Below are positions 9,063 through 17,685 of a stretch of 64,000 bases of DNA, piece by piece. Within the stretch, counting starts at the first letter, position 1. Each line of letters begins with the position of its first letter. The notes under the pieces were generated by a model. That model saw only the letters and a list, made by a program, of their open reading frames with translations, was not told where the DNA came from and did no database searches. A program made the position numbers and the translations under genes. This stretch comes from Nocardioides eburneiflavus (GTDB taxonomy: Bacteria; Actinomycetota; Actinomycetes; Propionibacteriales; Nocardioidaceae). The stretch lies in assembly GCF_004785795.1 (NCBI RefSeq), contig NZ_SRRO01000001.1, positions 4,836,001 through 4,900,000 of the forward strand, read 5' to 3'.

Positions 9063-9964
9063 GGCCGAGCTCCTCCCGCTGCGCCAGGCCTCTTGCTGGG
9101 AGATCGTACGGCCCGCGAGCGGAACTTCGGCTGGCATCGCGGACACCAGAAGACATTGCGCCCCACCAGCTCGCTCGTGCGCACGGAAGTGGTGCAGACC
9201 AGGCACGGCATCGAGGTGCGCCGGTAGACGTACACCTCGCCCCCGTGGTCGTCGCGACGGGGCTCGCGGCCCATCGCCTCCGGCGTGTGCTCGGGACGCA
9301 CGGTGTCGATGCGTCCGGTGCGCACGCCCTCGGCCATGAGCTCGACGAGGTCGTCCCACATCGCCTGCCACTGGCCGACGCGGAGCGTGTCGCCGGGGCG
9401 CAGCGGGTGGATGCCGTGCCGGAACAGCACCTCGGCGCGGTAGACGTTGCCGACCCCCGCGAGGACCTTCTGGTCCATCAGCAGGTCGCCGATCGCGCGA
9501 GGGCTCCTCGAGATCCGCCGCCAGGCCAGACCAGGATCGGCGTCGTCGCGGAGCGGGTCCGGACCGAGCCTCGCGAGCACCTGCTCGCGCTTGTCCGGGC
9601 CGACCAGGTCGCACAGGATGGCACCGCGCAGGTCGGCGTACGCCGTCTGGCGGCCCACCTGGGGGACCGTGACCAGCCGCAGGCGTACGGCTCCGACCGG
9701 GGCCGGCACCTCCTGCCCGCCCGCGTCGAGGACGTGCACGTCGAAGCGTCCGATCAGGCCCAGGTGGACGTGCACGAACCGCTCGCCGTCGAGCTCGACG
9801 AAGAGGTGCTTGCCCGCGGACTCGGCACCGACGAGCCGCGAGCCGTCGACCTGCTCCGCGTCGGCGGCGAAGCGTCCCTGCGGTGAGCTCACCCGTACCG
9901 CACGACCGGCGAACGCGGCCGTGAGGTCGTCGGCCAGCTTGCGGAGGGTGTGGCCCTCAGGCAT
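9059..9964 (-). CDS. nei: Fpg/Nei-family DNA glycosylase (endonuclease VIII-like)
   Basis: Base-excision repair glycosylase/AP lyase of 301 residues. After removal of Met1 the catalytic proline is in PEGHT, the N-terminus typical of Nei rather than Fpg (PELPE). The helix-two-turn-helix contains DQKVLAGVGNVYRAEVLF. A C-terminal zinc finger has CLVCTTSV and FWCPRCQ. The start overlaps the end of rpiB by 8 bases and the stop overlaps the phosphatase start by 4, so the three minus-strand genes form one tightly coupled operon. Mycobacterial Nei2 is the nearest family I recall; the exact substrate is not predictable. Confidence 0.88.
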   Translation of the reverse strand: MPEGHTLRKLADDLTAAFAGRAVRVSSPQGRFAADAEQVDGSRLVGAESAGKHLFVELDGERFVHVHLGLIGRFDVHVLDAGGQEVPAPVGAVRLRLVTVPQVGRQTAYADLRGAILCDLVGPDKREQVLARLGPDPLRDDADPGLAWRRISRSPRAIGDLLMDQKVLAGVGNVYRAEVLFRHGIHPLRPGDTLRVGQWQAMWDDLVELMAEGVRTGRIDTVRPEHTPEAMGREPRRDDHGGEVYVYRRTSMPCLVCTTSVRTSELVGRNVFWCPRCQPKFRSRAVRSPSKRPGAAGGARP

Positions 9965-10463
9965 CCGGTCCGCGGAGCGCAGACTCGGGCAGCGGCGGGA
10001 GCTCCTGGGTCTCGTCGTACGTCGTCAGCTGGCCGATGCGGCGCACGTGGCGCTCGTCTCCCGAGAACGGCGTGGTCAGGAACACCTCGACGAAGCGGGT
10101 CATGTCGTCGAGCGAGTGCATCCGGCCCCCGACGGAGACGACGTTGGCGTCGTTGTGCTCGCGCGCCAGCACGGCGGTCTCCTCGGACCAGACCAGGGCG
10201 CAGCGGATGCCCTCGACCTTGTTGGCCGCCATCTGCTCGCCGTTGCCCGATCCGCCGATCACGACGCCGAGGCTGTCCAGGCCCTCGGCACGGTCGGCGG
10301 CCACGCCTTCGGCTGCCCGGAGGCAGAAGCAGGGATAGTCGTCGAGGGCGTCGTAGACGAAGGGACCGTGGTCGACGATCTCGTAGCCGTGGTCGACCAG
10401 CCAGGTGACGAGGTGGTCCTTCAGGTCGAGGCCGGCATGGTCGGAGCCGAGGTGAACGCGCAT
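9957..10463 (-). CDS. rpiB: Ribose-5-phosphate isomerase B
   Basis: Interconverts ribose 5-phosphate and ribulose 5-phosphate in the pentose phosphate pathway. 168 residues starting MRVHLGSDHAG, the family N-terminus. The loop GGSGNGEQMAANKV carries Glu where the E. coli enzyme has its catalytic Cys, as in the mycobacterial form. The ATG at 10463 is preceded by an A/G-rich stretch with weak SD character (CTCCTCCC on the plus strand reads GGGAGGAG-like only upstream in part). It is the first gene of the rpiB-nei-phosphatase operon. An IS30 element has inserted 49 bases upstream and may have replaced or modified its promoter. Confidence 0.93.
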   Translation of the reverse strand: MRVHLGSDHAGLDLKDHLVTWLVDHGYEIVDHGPFVYDALDDYPCFCLRAAEGVAADRAEGLDSLGVVIGGSGNGEQMAANKVEGIRCALVWSEETAVLAREHNDANVVSVGGRMHSLDDMTRFVEVFLTTPFSGDERHVRRIGQLTTYDETQELPPLPESALRGPDA

Positions 10464-10511
10464 GGGAGGAGTTTGGCAGAGCGGCAGCAGTGGTGGATCG
10501 ATGGGCTCGCG

Positions 10512-11624
10512 CCCCGCGAACTCAACCGGTTGTTGCAACTCGATCGTGGAGTGAGAGGTTGCGGCGCGTGCCGGGAGTGAGGTTGACCGCGGATCAGCGG
10601 TTGGTGATAGAGCGGGCGTACATGGCGGGCCTGCCACAGGCCACGATTGCGGCGTTGGTGGGCAAGCATCCCTCGACGATCTCGAGGGAGTTGCGGCGTG
10701 CGGGGTCGTTCGGGACCAGGTCGCCACGTGCTCGCACCGCGCGGGGGCGTGGTGCTGGGTATCGGGTGAAGTACTCCGCGAAGTGGTCCCAGCGTGAGGC
10801 AGCGAGGAAGGCGCGCCGGCCCAAGGCGCGGCGCCTGGACCACGCGCCGTTGCGGGAGAAGGTGTGGGGGCTGCTACGCGACGACTGGTCGCCTGAGCAG
10901 ATCGCGGCGATGCTGCCGGTGTTGTTCCCACGCGATCTGAGGATGCGGGTGTCGCACGAGACGATCTACCAGTCGCTGTTCGTCCAGACCAAGGGCGAGC
11001 TCAAGCGTGAGTTGACCGCGCACCTGCGCACCCGCCGGCAGCGCCGCAAGGCCCAGACCGGCGGCGCGAAGCGGGTCACGCTGGGGATCACCGATGACAT
11101 CCGGATCTCACAGCGACCCGCTGAGGCGGACGATCGGGCCGTGCCCGGACATTGGGAGGGCGATCTGCTGCTCGGTGGTGTCGGCAAGGGGGCGGTACTC
11201 ACGCTGGTCGAGCGGTCCTCGAGGTTCGTGCTCCTCGCGCCGCTGCCAGGCCAACACCGCGCCGACCAGGCCCGGTGGACGTTGAACGAGATGATCGCGA
11301 CCCTGCCGTTGGAGCTGCGGAAGTCGATCACCTGGGACCGTGGATCCGAGATGGCTCAGCACGCCAAGTTCAGCATCGAGTCTGGGATCCCGATCTACTT
11401 CTGCGACCCCCAGTCGCCATGGCAGCGGGGCACCAACGAGAACACCAACGGCCTGCTGCGCCAGTACTGGCCCAAGGGCGCCGACCTGCGTCACCTCACC
11501 ATGGCCGAGTGCGACCGGGTGGCCCTGAAGCTGAACACCCGCCCCCGCAAGACACTCGAGTGGCAGACTCCGGGCCAGGCGCTCAATCAGAGGCTCGTTG
11601 CATCAGCCGTTTGAATTCGCGCCC
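10512..11624 (+). mobile_element. IS30-family insertion sequence, complete, with target duplication
   Basis: The element proper runs 10515-11621 (1107 bp). Terminal inverted repeats of 25 bp (10515-10539 and 11597-11621) match at 21 positions; both begin CGCGAA and end TGCAAC. A 3-bp direct repeat CCC flanks it (10512-10514 and 11622-11624), consistent with a target-site duplication. It encodes one intact transposase whose stop codon lies within the right repeat. It sits in the divergent promoter region between rpiB and the LexA-controlled HNH gene, with its right end touching the -35 box of the latter. Confidence 0.9.
10568..11614 (+). CDS. IS30-family transposase
   Basis: DDE transposase, about 348 residues from GTG 10568. 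An N-terminal helix-turn-helix (LPQATIAALVGKHPSTISREL) binds the ends. The integrase-type core has the DDE residues in HWEGDLLLG, WDRGSEMAQH and NENTNGLLRQYWPKG, the last being diagnostic of IS30. The frame is also open upstream of the element, but starts before 10515 would lie outside the IS, so GTG 10568 (with AGAGG upstream), GTG 10577 or TTG 10559 are the sensible choices. The ORF is uninterrupted and probably active. Confidence 0.92.
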   Translation: MPGVRLTADQRLVIERAYMAGLPQATIAALVGKHPSTISRELRRAGSFGTRSPRARTARGRGAGYRVKYSAKWSQREAARKARRPKARRLDHAPLREKVWGLLRDDWSPEQIAAMLPVLFPRDLRMRVSHETIYQSLFVQTKGELKRELTAHLRTRRQRRKAQTGGAKRVTLGITDDIRISQRPAEADDRAVPGHWEGDLLLGGVGKGAVLTLVERSSRFVLLAPLPGQHRADQARWTLNEMIATLPLELRKSITWDRGSEMAQHAKFSIESGIPIYFCDPQSPWQRGTNENTNGLLRQYWPKGADLRHLTMAECDRVALKLNTRPRKTLEWQTPGQALNQRLVASAV

Positions 11625-11653
11625 TTGACCCAGGTCTGCCAAGGTGAGACAAT
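11625..11653 (+). promoter_or_regulatory. Sigma-70-type promoter of the DUF222-HNH gene
   Basis: -35 TTGACC (11625-11630), 17-base spacer, -10 GACAAT (11648-11653). The -10 abuts the LexA box, so bound LexA would occlude RNA polymerase. The -35 begins directly after the target duplication of the IS30 element, so the insertion left this promoter intact. Confidence 0.65.
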
Positions 11654-11668
11654 CGAACACCTGTTCGA
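11653..11668 (+). promoter_or_regulatory. LexA (SOS) box
   Basis: TCGAACACCTGTTCGA is a perfect match to the actinobacterial SOS box TCGAAC-N4-GTTCGA. The symmetry extends one base on each side (ATCGAACA/TGTTCGAT). It lies 17 bases before the HNH start codon and overlaps the -10 region. DNA-damage induction of the downstream gene follows from the consensus. In M. tuberculosis, 13E12-repeat (DUF222) genes are known LexA targets. Confidence 0.88.
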
Positions 11669-11685
11669 TCCGCGGAGGAGCGAAG

Positions 11686-13044
11686 ATGGACGAGACGGTT
11701 GACACCACCTGCCAGACGGTTGACACCACCTGCCAGACGGGTGAGCTCCATGCCCTCGCAGACCTCCTGGCCGACGTGGTCCCGGGTGCCCTGCCGGTCG
11801 ATCACCTCGACCAGCTCGAGGCGCTGGAGCGGATCAAGTCCGCGGCGGCAGCGGCGCAGGCCGTGGTCGCAGCTACCTTCGCGGACGCCGCCGACATCGA
11901 GGACGTCCCGGCCAGCCGTCGGCACACGCCCCCGCGCGCGATGTCGGTCGGTGCCGAGGTGGCGCTCGCCACGCTGTCCAGCCCGTACGCCGGCGAGCAG
12001 CGGGTCCTGCTCTCGCGCCGGCTCCGCGACCAGCTCCCCCTCACGCTGGCCGCGCTGCGGCGGGGCGAGCTCACCGAGGACCGGGCGTTCGCCGTCGCGC
12101 GCGAGGTCGGCCACCTCGCCCCCGAGCAGCGCTCGCGCGTCGACGAGGACCTGGCACCGCGGCTCGCCGGCCTCGGCGACGTTCGTCTCCGCGATGCCGT
12201 GCGCCGGTCGTGCCTGACGCACGCCGCCGACTCGGAGACCCGCCGTTGTCGGCGGGCTCGTGCCGACCGGAGAGTGACCAGCCGTGCCCTCGACGACGGC
12301 ACCGGCCGGCTCACAGCCGTCCTCCCGCTCGAGGCCCTGGCGGCCGTACGCAGCGCCCTCGACGTCGAGGCAGCCGCCGCACGTGCCGCCGGGGATCCCC
12401 GGACCGCGGGTCAGGTCCGGGCCGACGCCCTCGTCGCCCGGTTGACGGGGCTGGACGAGGTCGACGGCGTCCCGCCGGTCCAGGTCAACATCGTCATCGC
12501 GGTGGAGTCACTCTTCGGCGTGGGCACCGAGCCCGGCCGGGTCACGGGGGTCGGGCACCTCCCCGCCGCCCTGTGCATCGACCTGGTCCGCCGCGCCAGC
12601 CACGCCGCCAGGGCCACCCTCCGGCGACTCTTCGTCTCCCCCACGGCTCGCGCGCTGGTCGCGATGGAGTCCACGAGCCGCAGGTTCGACGGACTGCTCG
12701 CCGAGTTCCTCGATCTTCGCGACGACGGGCTGTGCCGCACGACCGGCTGCAACGCGCGGATCCGCCACCACGACCACGTGATCCGCGCCGCGGACCATGG
12801 TCGCACCGCTGCTGCCAACGGACAGGGACTCTGCGAGCGCTGCAACTACGTCAAGGAATCGCCGGGCTGGACCTGCTGGGTCGCCGACCCGGGCGACGCC
12901 GGCCTCCACGAGGTCCACGGGGTCACCGAGCACCTCCGGATCCTGCGATCCACCTCGCCGCCGGTGCCCGGCGGTGGCGCAGGCAGCGTCGACTACTCAC
13001 CACTCGAGCTGCAGCTCGCCAGCAACTTCACGCTGGCCTCGTAG
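11686..13044 (+). CDS. DUF222/HNH endonuclease-domain protein (13E12 family)
   Basis: A 452-residue protein of the large actinobacterial 13E12-type family. The N-terminal DUF222 helical region covers roughly residues 20-300. A C-terminal HNH nuclease at about 348-395 contains CRTTGCNARIRHHDHV, an H in AADHG, and LCERCNYVKE, so all metal and catalytic positions look intact. The ATG at 11686 follows GGAGGAG. Near the start a 7-residue unit VDTTCQT is duplicated exactly. A perfect LexA box puts it in the SOS regulon. Its cellular role is not known; links to mobile-element hot spots are family knowledge, and an IS30 element has indeed landed next to it. Confidence 0.88.
   Translation: MDETVDTTCQTVDTTCQTGELHALADLLADVVPGALPVDHLDQLEALERIKSAAAAAQAVVAATFADAADIEDVPASRRHTPPRAMSVGAEVALATLSSPYAGEQRVLLSRRLRDQLPLTLAALRRGELTEDRAFAVAREVGHLAPEQRSRVDEDLAPRLAGLGDVRLRDAVRRSCLTHAADSETRRCRRARADRRVTSRALDDGTGRLTAVLPLEALAAVRSALDVEAAAARAAGDPRTAGQVRADALVARLTGLDEVDGVPPVQVNIVIAVESLFGVGTEPGRVTGVGHLPAALCIDLVRRASHAARATLRRLFVSPTARALVAMESTSRRFDGLLAEFLDLRDDGLCRTTGCNARIRHHDHVIRAADHGRTAAANGQGLCERCNYVKESPGWTCWVADPGDAGLHEVHGVTEHLRILRSTSPPVPGGGAGSVDYSPLELQLASNFTLAS
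11695..11740 (+). repeat. 21-bp tandem duplication in the HNH gene start
   Basis: Two exact copies of a 21-bp unit (ACGGTTGACACCACCTGCCAG, at 11695-11715 and 11716-11736) encode VDTTCQT twice just after the start codon. A copy-number change would stay in frame. Confidence 0.9.
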
Positions 13045-13045
13045 G

Positions 13046-13654
13046 TCCCGACCTCAGTCGGATCTCCGCCCGAACCGGGCCAGGCAGTGCCAGAGCCACT
13101 TGACTGGCTGTGCGTGGTCACCGGACCGCGGTAGGACGGGTCGATGCTCTCTGCGCGGACCCGGTAGCCGGGATGCACCTCGACGGCGCAGTCGATGCGA
13201 GTCAGTGCGTCGGCATGCTCCTCCCGATCGGTGGGATCCATCACGAGTGCGTCGACGTCCCTGGCGATCACCAGTCCCCCGTGCCGCGCCTGCTCGCCGA
13301 ACGCTTCGGGCTCGTAGACGCTGTCAGGCCAGCAGAACGTCGTCCGGGTCGGCACCGCCGGTCGCACCGGAGGTACGCGGACCCGAATCGTGGCGCCGCC
13401 CCGAAGGGGTCGTCGTAGCGGTGCCATGCTCCGTACACCGGCCGATCGGCGGGGGCCGCCGAGTCGTAGCGCCCCGCGAACATCCGACTGTCCCGCCGCC
13501 AACGATCTCCGTCCGGATGCGCAGTCAGTCCGCCGTTGGACGTGCCGGTCTCCCACTGCGTGCGATAGACGCCCCCGGATGCCAAGGCGTCGATCACGGT
13601 GGAGTCGCCGAAGCACCACCCCGGATGGAAGTGGACGGTCATCGACGGTGACAT
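13046..13654 (-). pseudogene. Frameshifted, N-terminally truncated DUF3626 gene
   Basis: The minus strand carries the conserved body of a DUF3626 protein in two frames. Frame one (13654 to about 13360) reads VHFHPGW, GGVYRTQWETGTSNGGLTA, PVYGAW and PRFGSAYLRCD. The continuation TTFCWPDSVYEPEAFGEQAR, DALVMDP and DPSYRGP lies in another frame, so an indel sits near 13350-13370. Intact relatives, as I remember them, have a longer N-terminal region before FHPD and read straight through. Either this is a decayed gene or one base was mis-sequenced; the missing N-terminus favours decay. It lies in the accessory spot next to the HNH gene and IS30 element. Confidence 0.75.
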
Positions 13655-13658
13655 CGGC

Positions 13659-14537
13659 TCAGGGGGTCGTCAGGTGCTGGTCGAGCCAGCCCGCCACCTG
13701 CCGGACGAGGGGCTCGGACGCGGTGAACTGCGCGTGCCGCCAGAAGCCGTGCGTCTGTCCGAGGCAGCGGATGCCGACGCTCTCGACGCCGGCCTCGGCG
13801 ATGCGCCGCGCGAGCTCCTCGCCCTCGTCACGCAGCGGGTCGGCCTCCGCGGTGGCCACGAAGGTCGGCGGGAGGGTGTGCAGCCGGTCGGAGAGCAGGG
13901 GCGCGAGGTCGGGGTCGTCCAGGTCGGCCTCGCTGCGGGCGTACTGCTGCCAGTACCAGGTCGCCTCGGACGGGTCGAAGCCCGACGCCGCCCCCAGCTC
14001 CCACGACGGGAAGCTGTTGCGCGGGTCGAGGAAGGGGTAGACCAGCGCGACCGCGCGGAAGAAGCCCGGGTTGTGCAGCGCAGCGACGAGGGCGAGGTTG
14101 CCGCCGGCGGAGTCGCCGTGGGCGGCGTACGGCCCCTGGGGCCCCCGGCCGTCGCGCAGCCAGCGCACCACGGTGTCCAGGTCGTCGGGGGCCGCGGGGA
14201 ACGGGTCCTCGGGCGGGCGACGGTAGTCCACGCTCAGCACCGCGCGCCGGCCCCGGTTGGCCATCCGCCGGCAGATGCCGTCGTGGACGTCGACGTCGTT
14301 GAGGACGAAGCCGCCGCCGTGGGCGTGCACGACCAGCCCCGGCAGCGGGTCCGTGGGGGTGAAGAGCCGGCACGGCACGCCGTACGCGTCGACGTCCTCG
14401 ACCGAGGCGACGTCCTCGCGGGGCTGGCGCAGGTTGAACCGGCGCACGTCCTCGCGGTGGGCGGAGAGGTCGAAGCCCGGGGCACGGAGGTCGGGGCCCG
14501 GGTCAGCCGCGACGGCGGCGCGGACCTCGGGGTACAT
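13659..14537 (-). CDS. Alpha/beta-hydrolase, hormone-sensitive-lipase-like esterase
   Basis: 292-residue esterase of family IV. HGGG oxyanion motif at 73-76, nucleophile S143 in GDSAGG, acid D233 in AEADPLRDEG and H263 in GQTHGF form a complete set. The preferred substrates, short acyl esters, are family knowledge; the physiological one is unknown. The ATG at 14537 overlaps the stop of the upstream reductase by one base (TGATG) with a GGGGGA site before it, so the two are co-translated. The tail lies 4 bases from the DUF3626 remnant. Confidence 0.87.
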   Translation of the reverse strand: MYPEVRAAVAADPGPDLRAPGFDLSAHREDVRRFNLRQPREDVASVEDVDAYGVPCRLFTPTDPLPGLVVHAHGGGFVLNDVDVHDGICRRMANRGRRAVLSVDYRRPPEDPFPAAPDDLDTVVRWLRDGRGPQGPYAAHGDSAGGNLALVAALHNPGFFRAVALVYPFLDPRNSFPSWELGAASGFDPSEATWYWQQYARSEADLDDPDLAPLLSDRLHTLPPTFVATAEADPLRDEGEELARRIAEAGVESVGIRCLGQTHGFWRHAQFTASEPLVRQVAGWLDQHLTTP

Positions 14538-15178
14538 CACGTCCCCCGCACCACCTTGATGTTGAACTCGGCCGTGCCGAGCGAGCCCATCAGGCGCAGC
14601 CACAGCGGCAGCCACATCTCCACGCCGCGCGCGGTCTCGATGCCGCCGAGGTCGATCACGTCGCGGTGGCCCAGCTCGGCCAGCACCCCCGCGACGAGAC
14701 GCTTCGCGTCGGCGTCGTCGCCACTGACGAAGACGCTCGTCGGCTCGGGGAGGCGGTCGGGGTGGGCCATCAGGTCGGCCGTCAGGGTGTTGAGCGACTT
14801 GACCACCCGCGCGTCGGGGAAGGCCCGCTGGACCTGCTCCCCCAGCGAGTCGGTGTCCTTGACGCTCAGCGTCGGCGGGAAGCCGGCGGAGAAGTCGAGC
14901 GGGTTGGAGATGTCGAGGAGCACGACGCCGGTCAGGTCGCCGGCCTGCGCGAGGAGGTCGAGCGCACTCGCGCCGTTGCCCGCGTGCACGACGAGGTCCG
15001 CACCCGCCGTCGCCTCGGCGAAGGTGAGCAGCTCGACGCCGGGCAGCTCGCTCCACCCCTCGCGCACCTGGGTCGCGGCCGGGTCCCGCGTGCCGAGGCG
15101 TACGACGTGGCCGAGCTCGGCGAGTCGTGGGGCGATGGTGCGACCGACCGTGCCGGTGCCGAGGACTGCGATGTGCAC
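14537..15178 (-). CDS. NAD(P)-binding reductase, F420-dependent NADP reductase family
   Basis: 213 residues. The N-terminal Rossmann motif GTGTVG in MHIAVLGTGTVGRTIA is followed by a stretch resembling F420H2:NADP+ oxidoreductases and YrpB-like proteins (DISNPLDFSAGFPP, VVKSLNTL, GDDADAKRLVAGVL). Whether F420 is used cannot be told from sequence. It is the first gene of a two-gene unit with the esterase. The start is clear: ATG 15178 followed directly by the Rossmann strand, with GGAGG just upstream. Confidence 0.8.
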   Translation of the reverse strand: MHIAVLGTGTVGRTIAPRLAELGHVVRLGTRDPAATQVREGWSELPGVELLTFAEATAGADLVVHAGNGASALDLLAQAGDLTGVVLLDISNPLDFSAGFPPTLSVKDTDSLGEQVQRAFPDARVVKSLNTLTADLMAHPDRLPEPTSVFVSGDDADAKRLVAGVLAELGHRDVIDLGGIETARGVEMWLPLWLRLMGSLGTAEFNIKVVRGT

Positions 15179-15193
15179 GACGACCTCCTGGGG

Positions 15194-15775
15194 CTAGCGG
15201 GACATGAGCGCGTCGAGGCCCACCGCGACGGCGGCGGCCACCCGGAAGTCGACCCGCTGGTCGGGGACGGTGACGCGATAGCGGTCGCCCAGCGACATCT
15301 TGCGCTCGACGGAGAAGAGCGGGCTACCCGCGGAGTCGACGAAGTCGAAGTGGATCGGGATGAAGTCGAGGTCCGTGAAGCGGCGCAGCAGCCCGACGAC
15401 CTGGCTGCGCTCCTGGCCGGTGCCGGTGTAGCCCGGTCCCTCGATGTGGAAGGTGGAGCGCAGCAGCGAGGCGCCGAAGTCCTTCCTGAAGAACCCGATC
15501 TGCGCGCCGGACTCGTCGGTGATGTCGTAGCCGGCGTTGAGGTCGAGCTTCTTGCGGGCCTTGAACCCGAAGACGGGTCTCGTCCTGCTCCCGTCGGAGA
15601 AGAACGTGACCTGCTCCTTGAAGGCCATCCGTTTCTGCTCGGCGAGCGCCATCAGCCGCGTCGGGTTCCCGGCCTCGTCGGACTCGGAGACCTCGTAGCG
15701 GTTGACCATCAGGGTGAGCTTCTGCTTCACCACGAAGTGCGGCAGGTACATCTCGGCGGTGCTTCCGGCGGTCAT
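15194..15775 (-). CDS. LURP-one-like/scramblase-type beta-barrel protein
   Basis: 193 residues with the tubby/LURP-one-related fold: MYLPHFVVKQKLTLMVNRYEV, LAEQKRMAFKEQVTFF, FGFKARKKLDLNAGYDI and a final amphipathic helix (VDFRVAAAVAVGLDALM). Eukaryotic relatives include phospholipid scramblases and LOR proteins; bacterial members have no established role. A TAGGCT -10 element ends 6 bases before the ATG and no Shine-Dalgarno is present, so the mRNA is likely leaderless. It lies between metG and the reductase/esterase pair on the same strand. Confidence 0.7.
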   Translation of the reverse strand: MTAGSTAEMYLPHFVVKQKLTLMVNRYEVSESDEAGNPTRLMALAEQKRMAFKEQVTFFSDGSRTRPVFGFKARKKLDLNAGYDITDESGAQIGFFRKDFGASLLRSTFHIEGPGYTGTGQERSQVVGLLRRFTDLDFIPIHFDFVDSAGSPLFSVERKMSLGDRYRVTVPDQRVDFRVAAAVAVGLDALMSR

Positions 15776-15788
15776 GTGCCGAGCCTAG

Positions 15789-17591
15789 TCAGGCCCCGGC
15801 GCGGGCGAGCTCCTCCTCGACCACGGAGGGGTCGAGCTTGGTGAAGACCGGCGTCGGCTTGTCGACCTTCGCCCCGACGACGACCGGGCGCGACTCCCAC
15901 GCGGGCGTCGAGGAGTACTCGCCGGTGATGATCGAGTACGACGTGTGGCCGGCGCCGTTGCCGGGCTCGAGCTCCTCGACCTGCTCGACGCGCGGCATCG
16001 GCATGAGCTCGCCCTCGCCGCCGAGCACCGCGTGCACCTTGTTGGCCGAGTGCGGCAGGAACGGCGACAGCAGCGTGTTGCAGTCGCTCACGCACTGGGC
16101 CGCCACGTGGAGGACGGTGCCGAGGCGCTCGCGCTGCGACTCGTCCTTCATCTTGTAGGGCTCGGTGAGCGTGAGGTACTTGTTCACCTCGCCGACGACG
16201 CGCATCGCCTCGGCGATCGCGGCCCGCAGCCGGTGCTTCCCGACGAGGCCGCCCACGGTGTCGAAGCCGTCGCGCACGGTCGCGAGCACCTGCTCGTCGA
16301 CCTCCTCGAGCGCTCCCGCAGCCGGGATCTCGCCGAAGCTCTTCGCGATCATCGTCGCCGTGCGGTTGACCAGGTTGCCCCAGCCGGCGACCAGCTCGGA
16401 GTTGTTGCGGGTGACGAAGTCGGCCCAGGTGAAGGCCGCGTCGGAGGTCTCCGGGCCGGCGGCGCAGATGTAGTAGCGCAGCGCGTCGGGGCCGTAGCGG
16501 GCCAGGAAGTCCCCGACGTAGATCACGTTGCCCCGGCTGGTGGAGAACTGCAGGTCCCCGAAGGTGAGGAACTCGCTGGAGACCACCTCGGTCGGCAGGC
16601 TGAGGGTGCCGAACATGCCGGGCTCGCCACCCTTGGCGCCCTCGCCGTTGTAGGCCAGCAGCTCGGCCGGCCAGATCTGCGAGTGGAAGACGATGTTGTC
16701 CTTGCCCATGAAGTAGTAGGACTCGGCGTCGGCGTCGTTCCACCACTCGCGCCACTTGTCGGGCTCGCCGAGTCGCCGGGCCCACTCGATCGAGGCCGAC
16801 AGGTAGCCGATGACGGCGTCGAACCAGACGTAGAGCCGCTTCGTGGGCTGGTCCTCCCAGCCGGGGACCGGGATGCCCCAGTCGATGTCGCGCGTCATCG
16901 CGCGCGGCCGGATCTCCTTGAGGATGTTCTGGCTGAACTTGATGACGTTGGGCCGCCACAGGCCGGTGGCCTCACGCTGGTCGAGCCACTCCCCCAGCGC
17001 GTCGGCGAGCGCGGGCAGGTCGAGGAACCAGTGCTGGGTGTCGATGAACTCGGGCACCTCGCCGTTGATCTTCGACCGCGGGTCGATCAGCTCGGTCGCG
17101 TCGAGCTGGTTGCCGCAGTTGTCGCACTGGTCGCCCCGAGCGCCGGCGTACTTGCAGATCGGGCAGGTGCCCTCGATGTAGCGGTCCGGGAGCGTACGGC
17201 CGGTGGACGGGCTGATCGCGGTCTTCGTGGTCTCCTCGACCATGTAGCCGTTGCGGCGGCAGGTCTCGAACATCTCCTGCACCACCGCGTAGTGGTTGCC
17301 GGTGGTCGTGCGGGTGAAGAGGTCGTAGGACAGCCCCAGGCCGCAGAGGTCGTCGACGATCACCTGGTTGTACTTGTCGACGAGCTCGCGCGCGGGCACG
17401 CCCTCGTTGTCGGCGAGCACCAGGATCGGCGTGCCGTGCTCGTCGGTGCCGCTCACCATGAGGACGTCGTGGCCCGCCATCCGCATGAACCGGCTGAACA
17501 CGTCGGAGGGCACGCCGAAACCGGCGACGTGGCCGATGTGGCGCGGGCCATTGGTGTACGGCCAGGCGACGGCGGACAGGACACGAGTCAT
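15789..17591 (-). CDS. metG: Methionyl-tRNA synthetase
   Basis: Class I synthetase, 600 residues. HIGH motif at 18-21 in [12 protein letters not shown] zinc-binding knuckle has CPICKYAG and CDNCG. The KMSKS equivalent is FSTSRGN, as in other MetRS of this type. A C-terminal anticodon-binding helical domain is present, and no tRNA-binding EMAP extension is seen. TACGCT lies 6 bases before the ATG at 17591, so it is probably leaderless. The stop is 13 bases from the LURP-one-like gene. Confidence 0.96.
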   Translation of the reverse strand: MTRVLSAVAWPYTNGPRHIGHVAGFGVPSDVFSRFMRMAGHDVLMVSGTDEHGTPILVLADNEGVPARELVDKYNQVIVDDLCGLGLSYDLFTRTTTGNHYAVVQEMFETCRRNGYMVEETTKTAISPSTGRTLPDRYIEGTCPICKYAGARGDQCDNCGNQLDATELIDPRSKINGEVPEFIDTQHWFLDLPALADALGEWLDQREATGLWRPNVIKFSQNILKEIRPRAMTRDIDWGIPVPGWEDQPTKRLYVWFDAVIGYLSASIEWARRLGEPDKWREWWNDADAESYYFMGKDNIVFHSQIWPAELLAYNGEGAKGGEPGMFGTLSLPTEVVSSEFLTFGDLQFSTSRGNVIYVGDFLARYGPDALRYYICAAGPETSDAAFTWADFVTRNNSELVAGWGNLVNRTATMIAKSFGEIPAAGALEEVDEQVLATVRDGFDTVGGLVGKHRLRAAIAEAMRVVGEVNKYLTLTEPYKMKDESQRERLGTVLHVAAQCVSDCNTLLSPFLPHSANKVHAVLGGEGELMPMPRVEQVEELEPGNGAGHTSYSIITGEYSSTPAWESRPVVVGAKVDKPTPVFTKLDPSVVEEELARAGA

Positions 17592-17685
17592 GGGTGCAGC
17601 GTAGTGAGCCTCGCTAGCCGGTTTCGAGGCGGTACGCGGAGTACGTCCCCACTAGGGTGGCGCCGACCGACCGCTGGGAGGTGGG

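Noticed and set aside
10490..10567. Upstream extension of the transposase frame to ATG 10490
   Set aside because: That ATG lies outside the left inverted repeat, so the coding start of the mobile gene must be further in.
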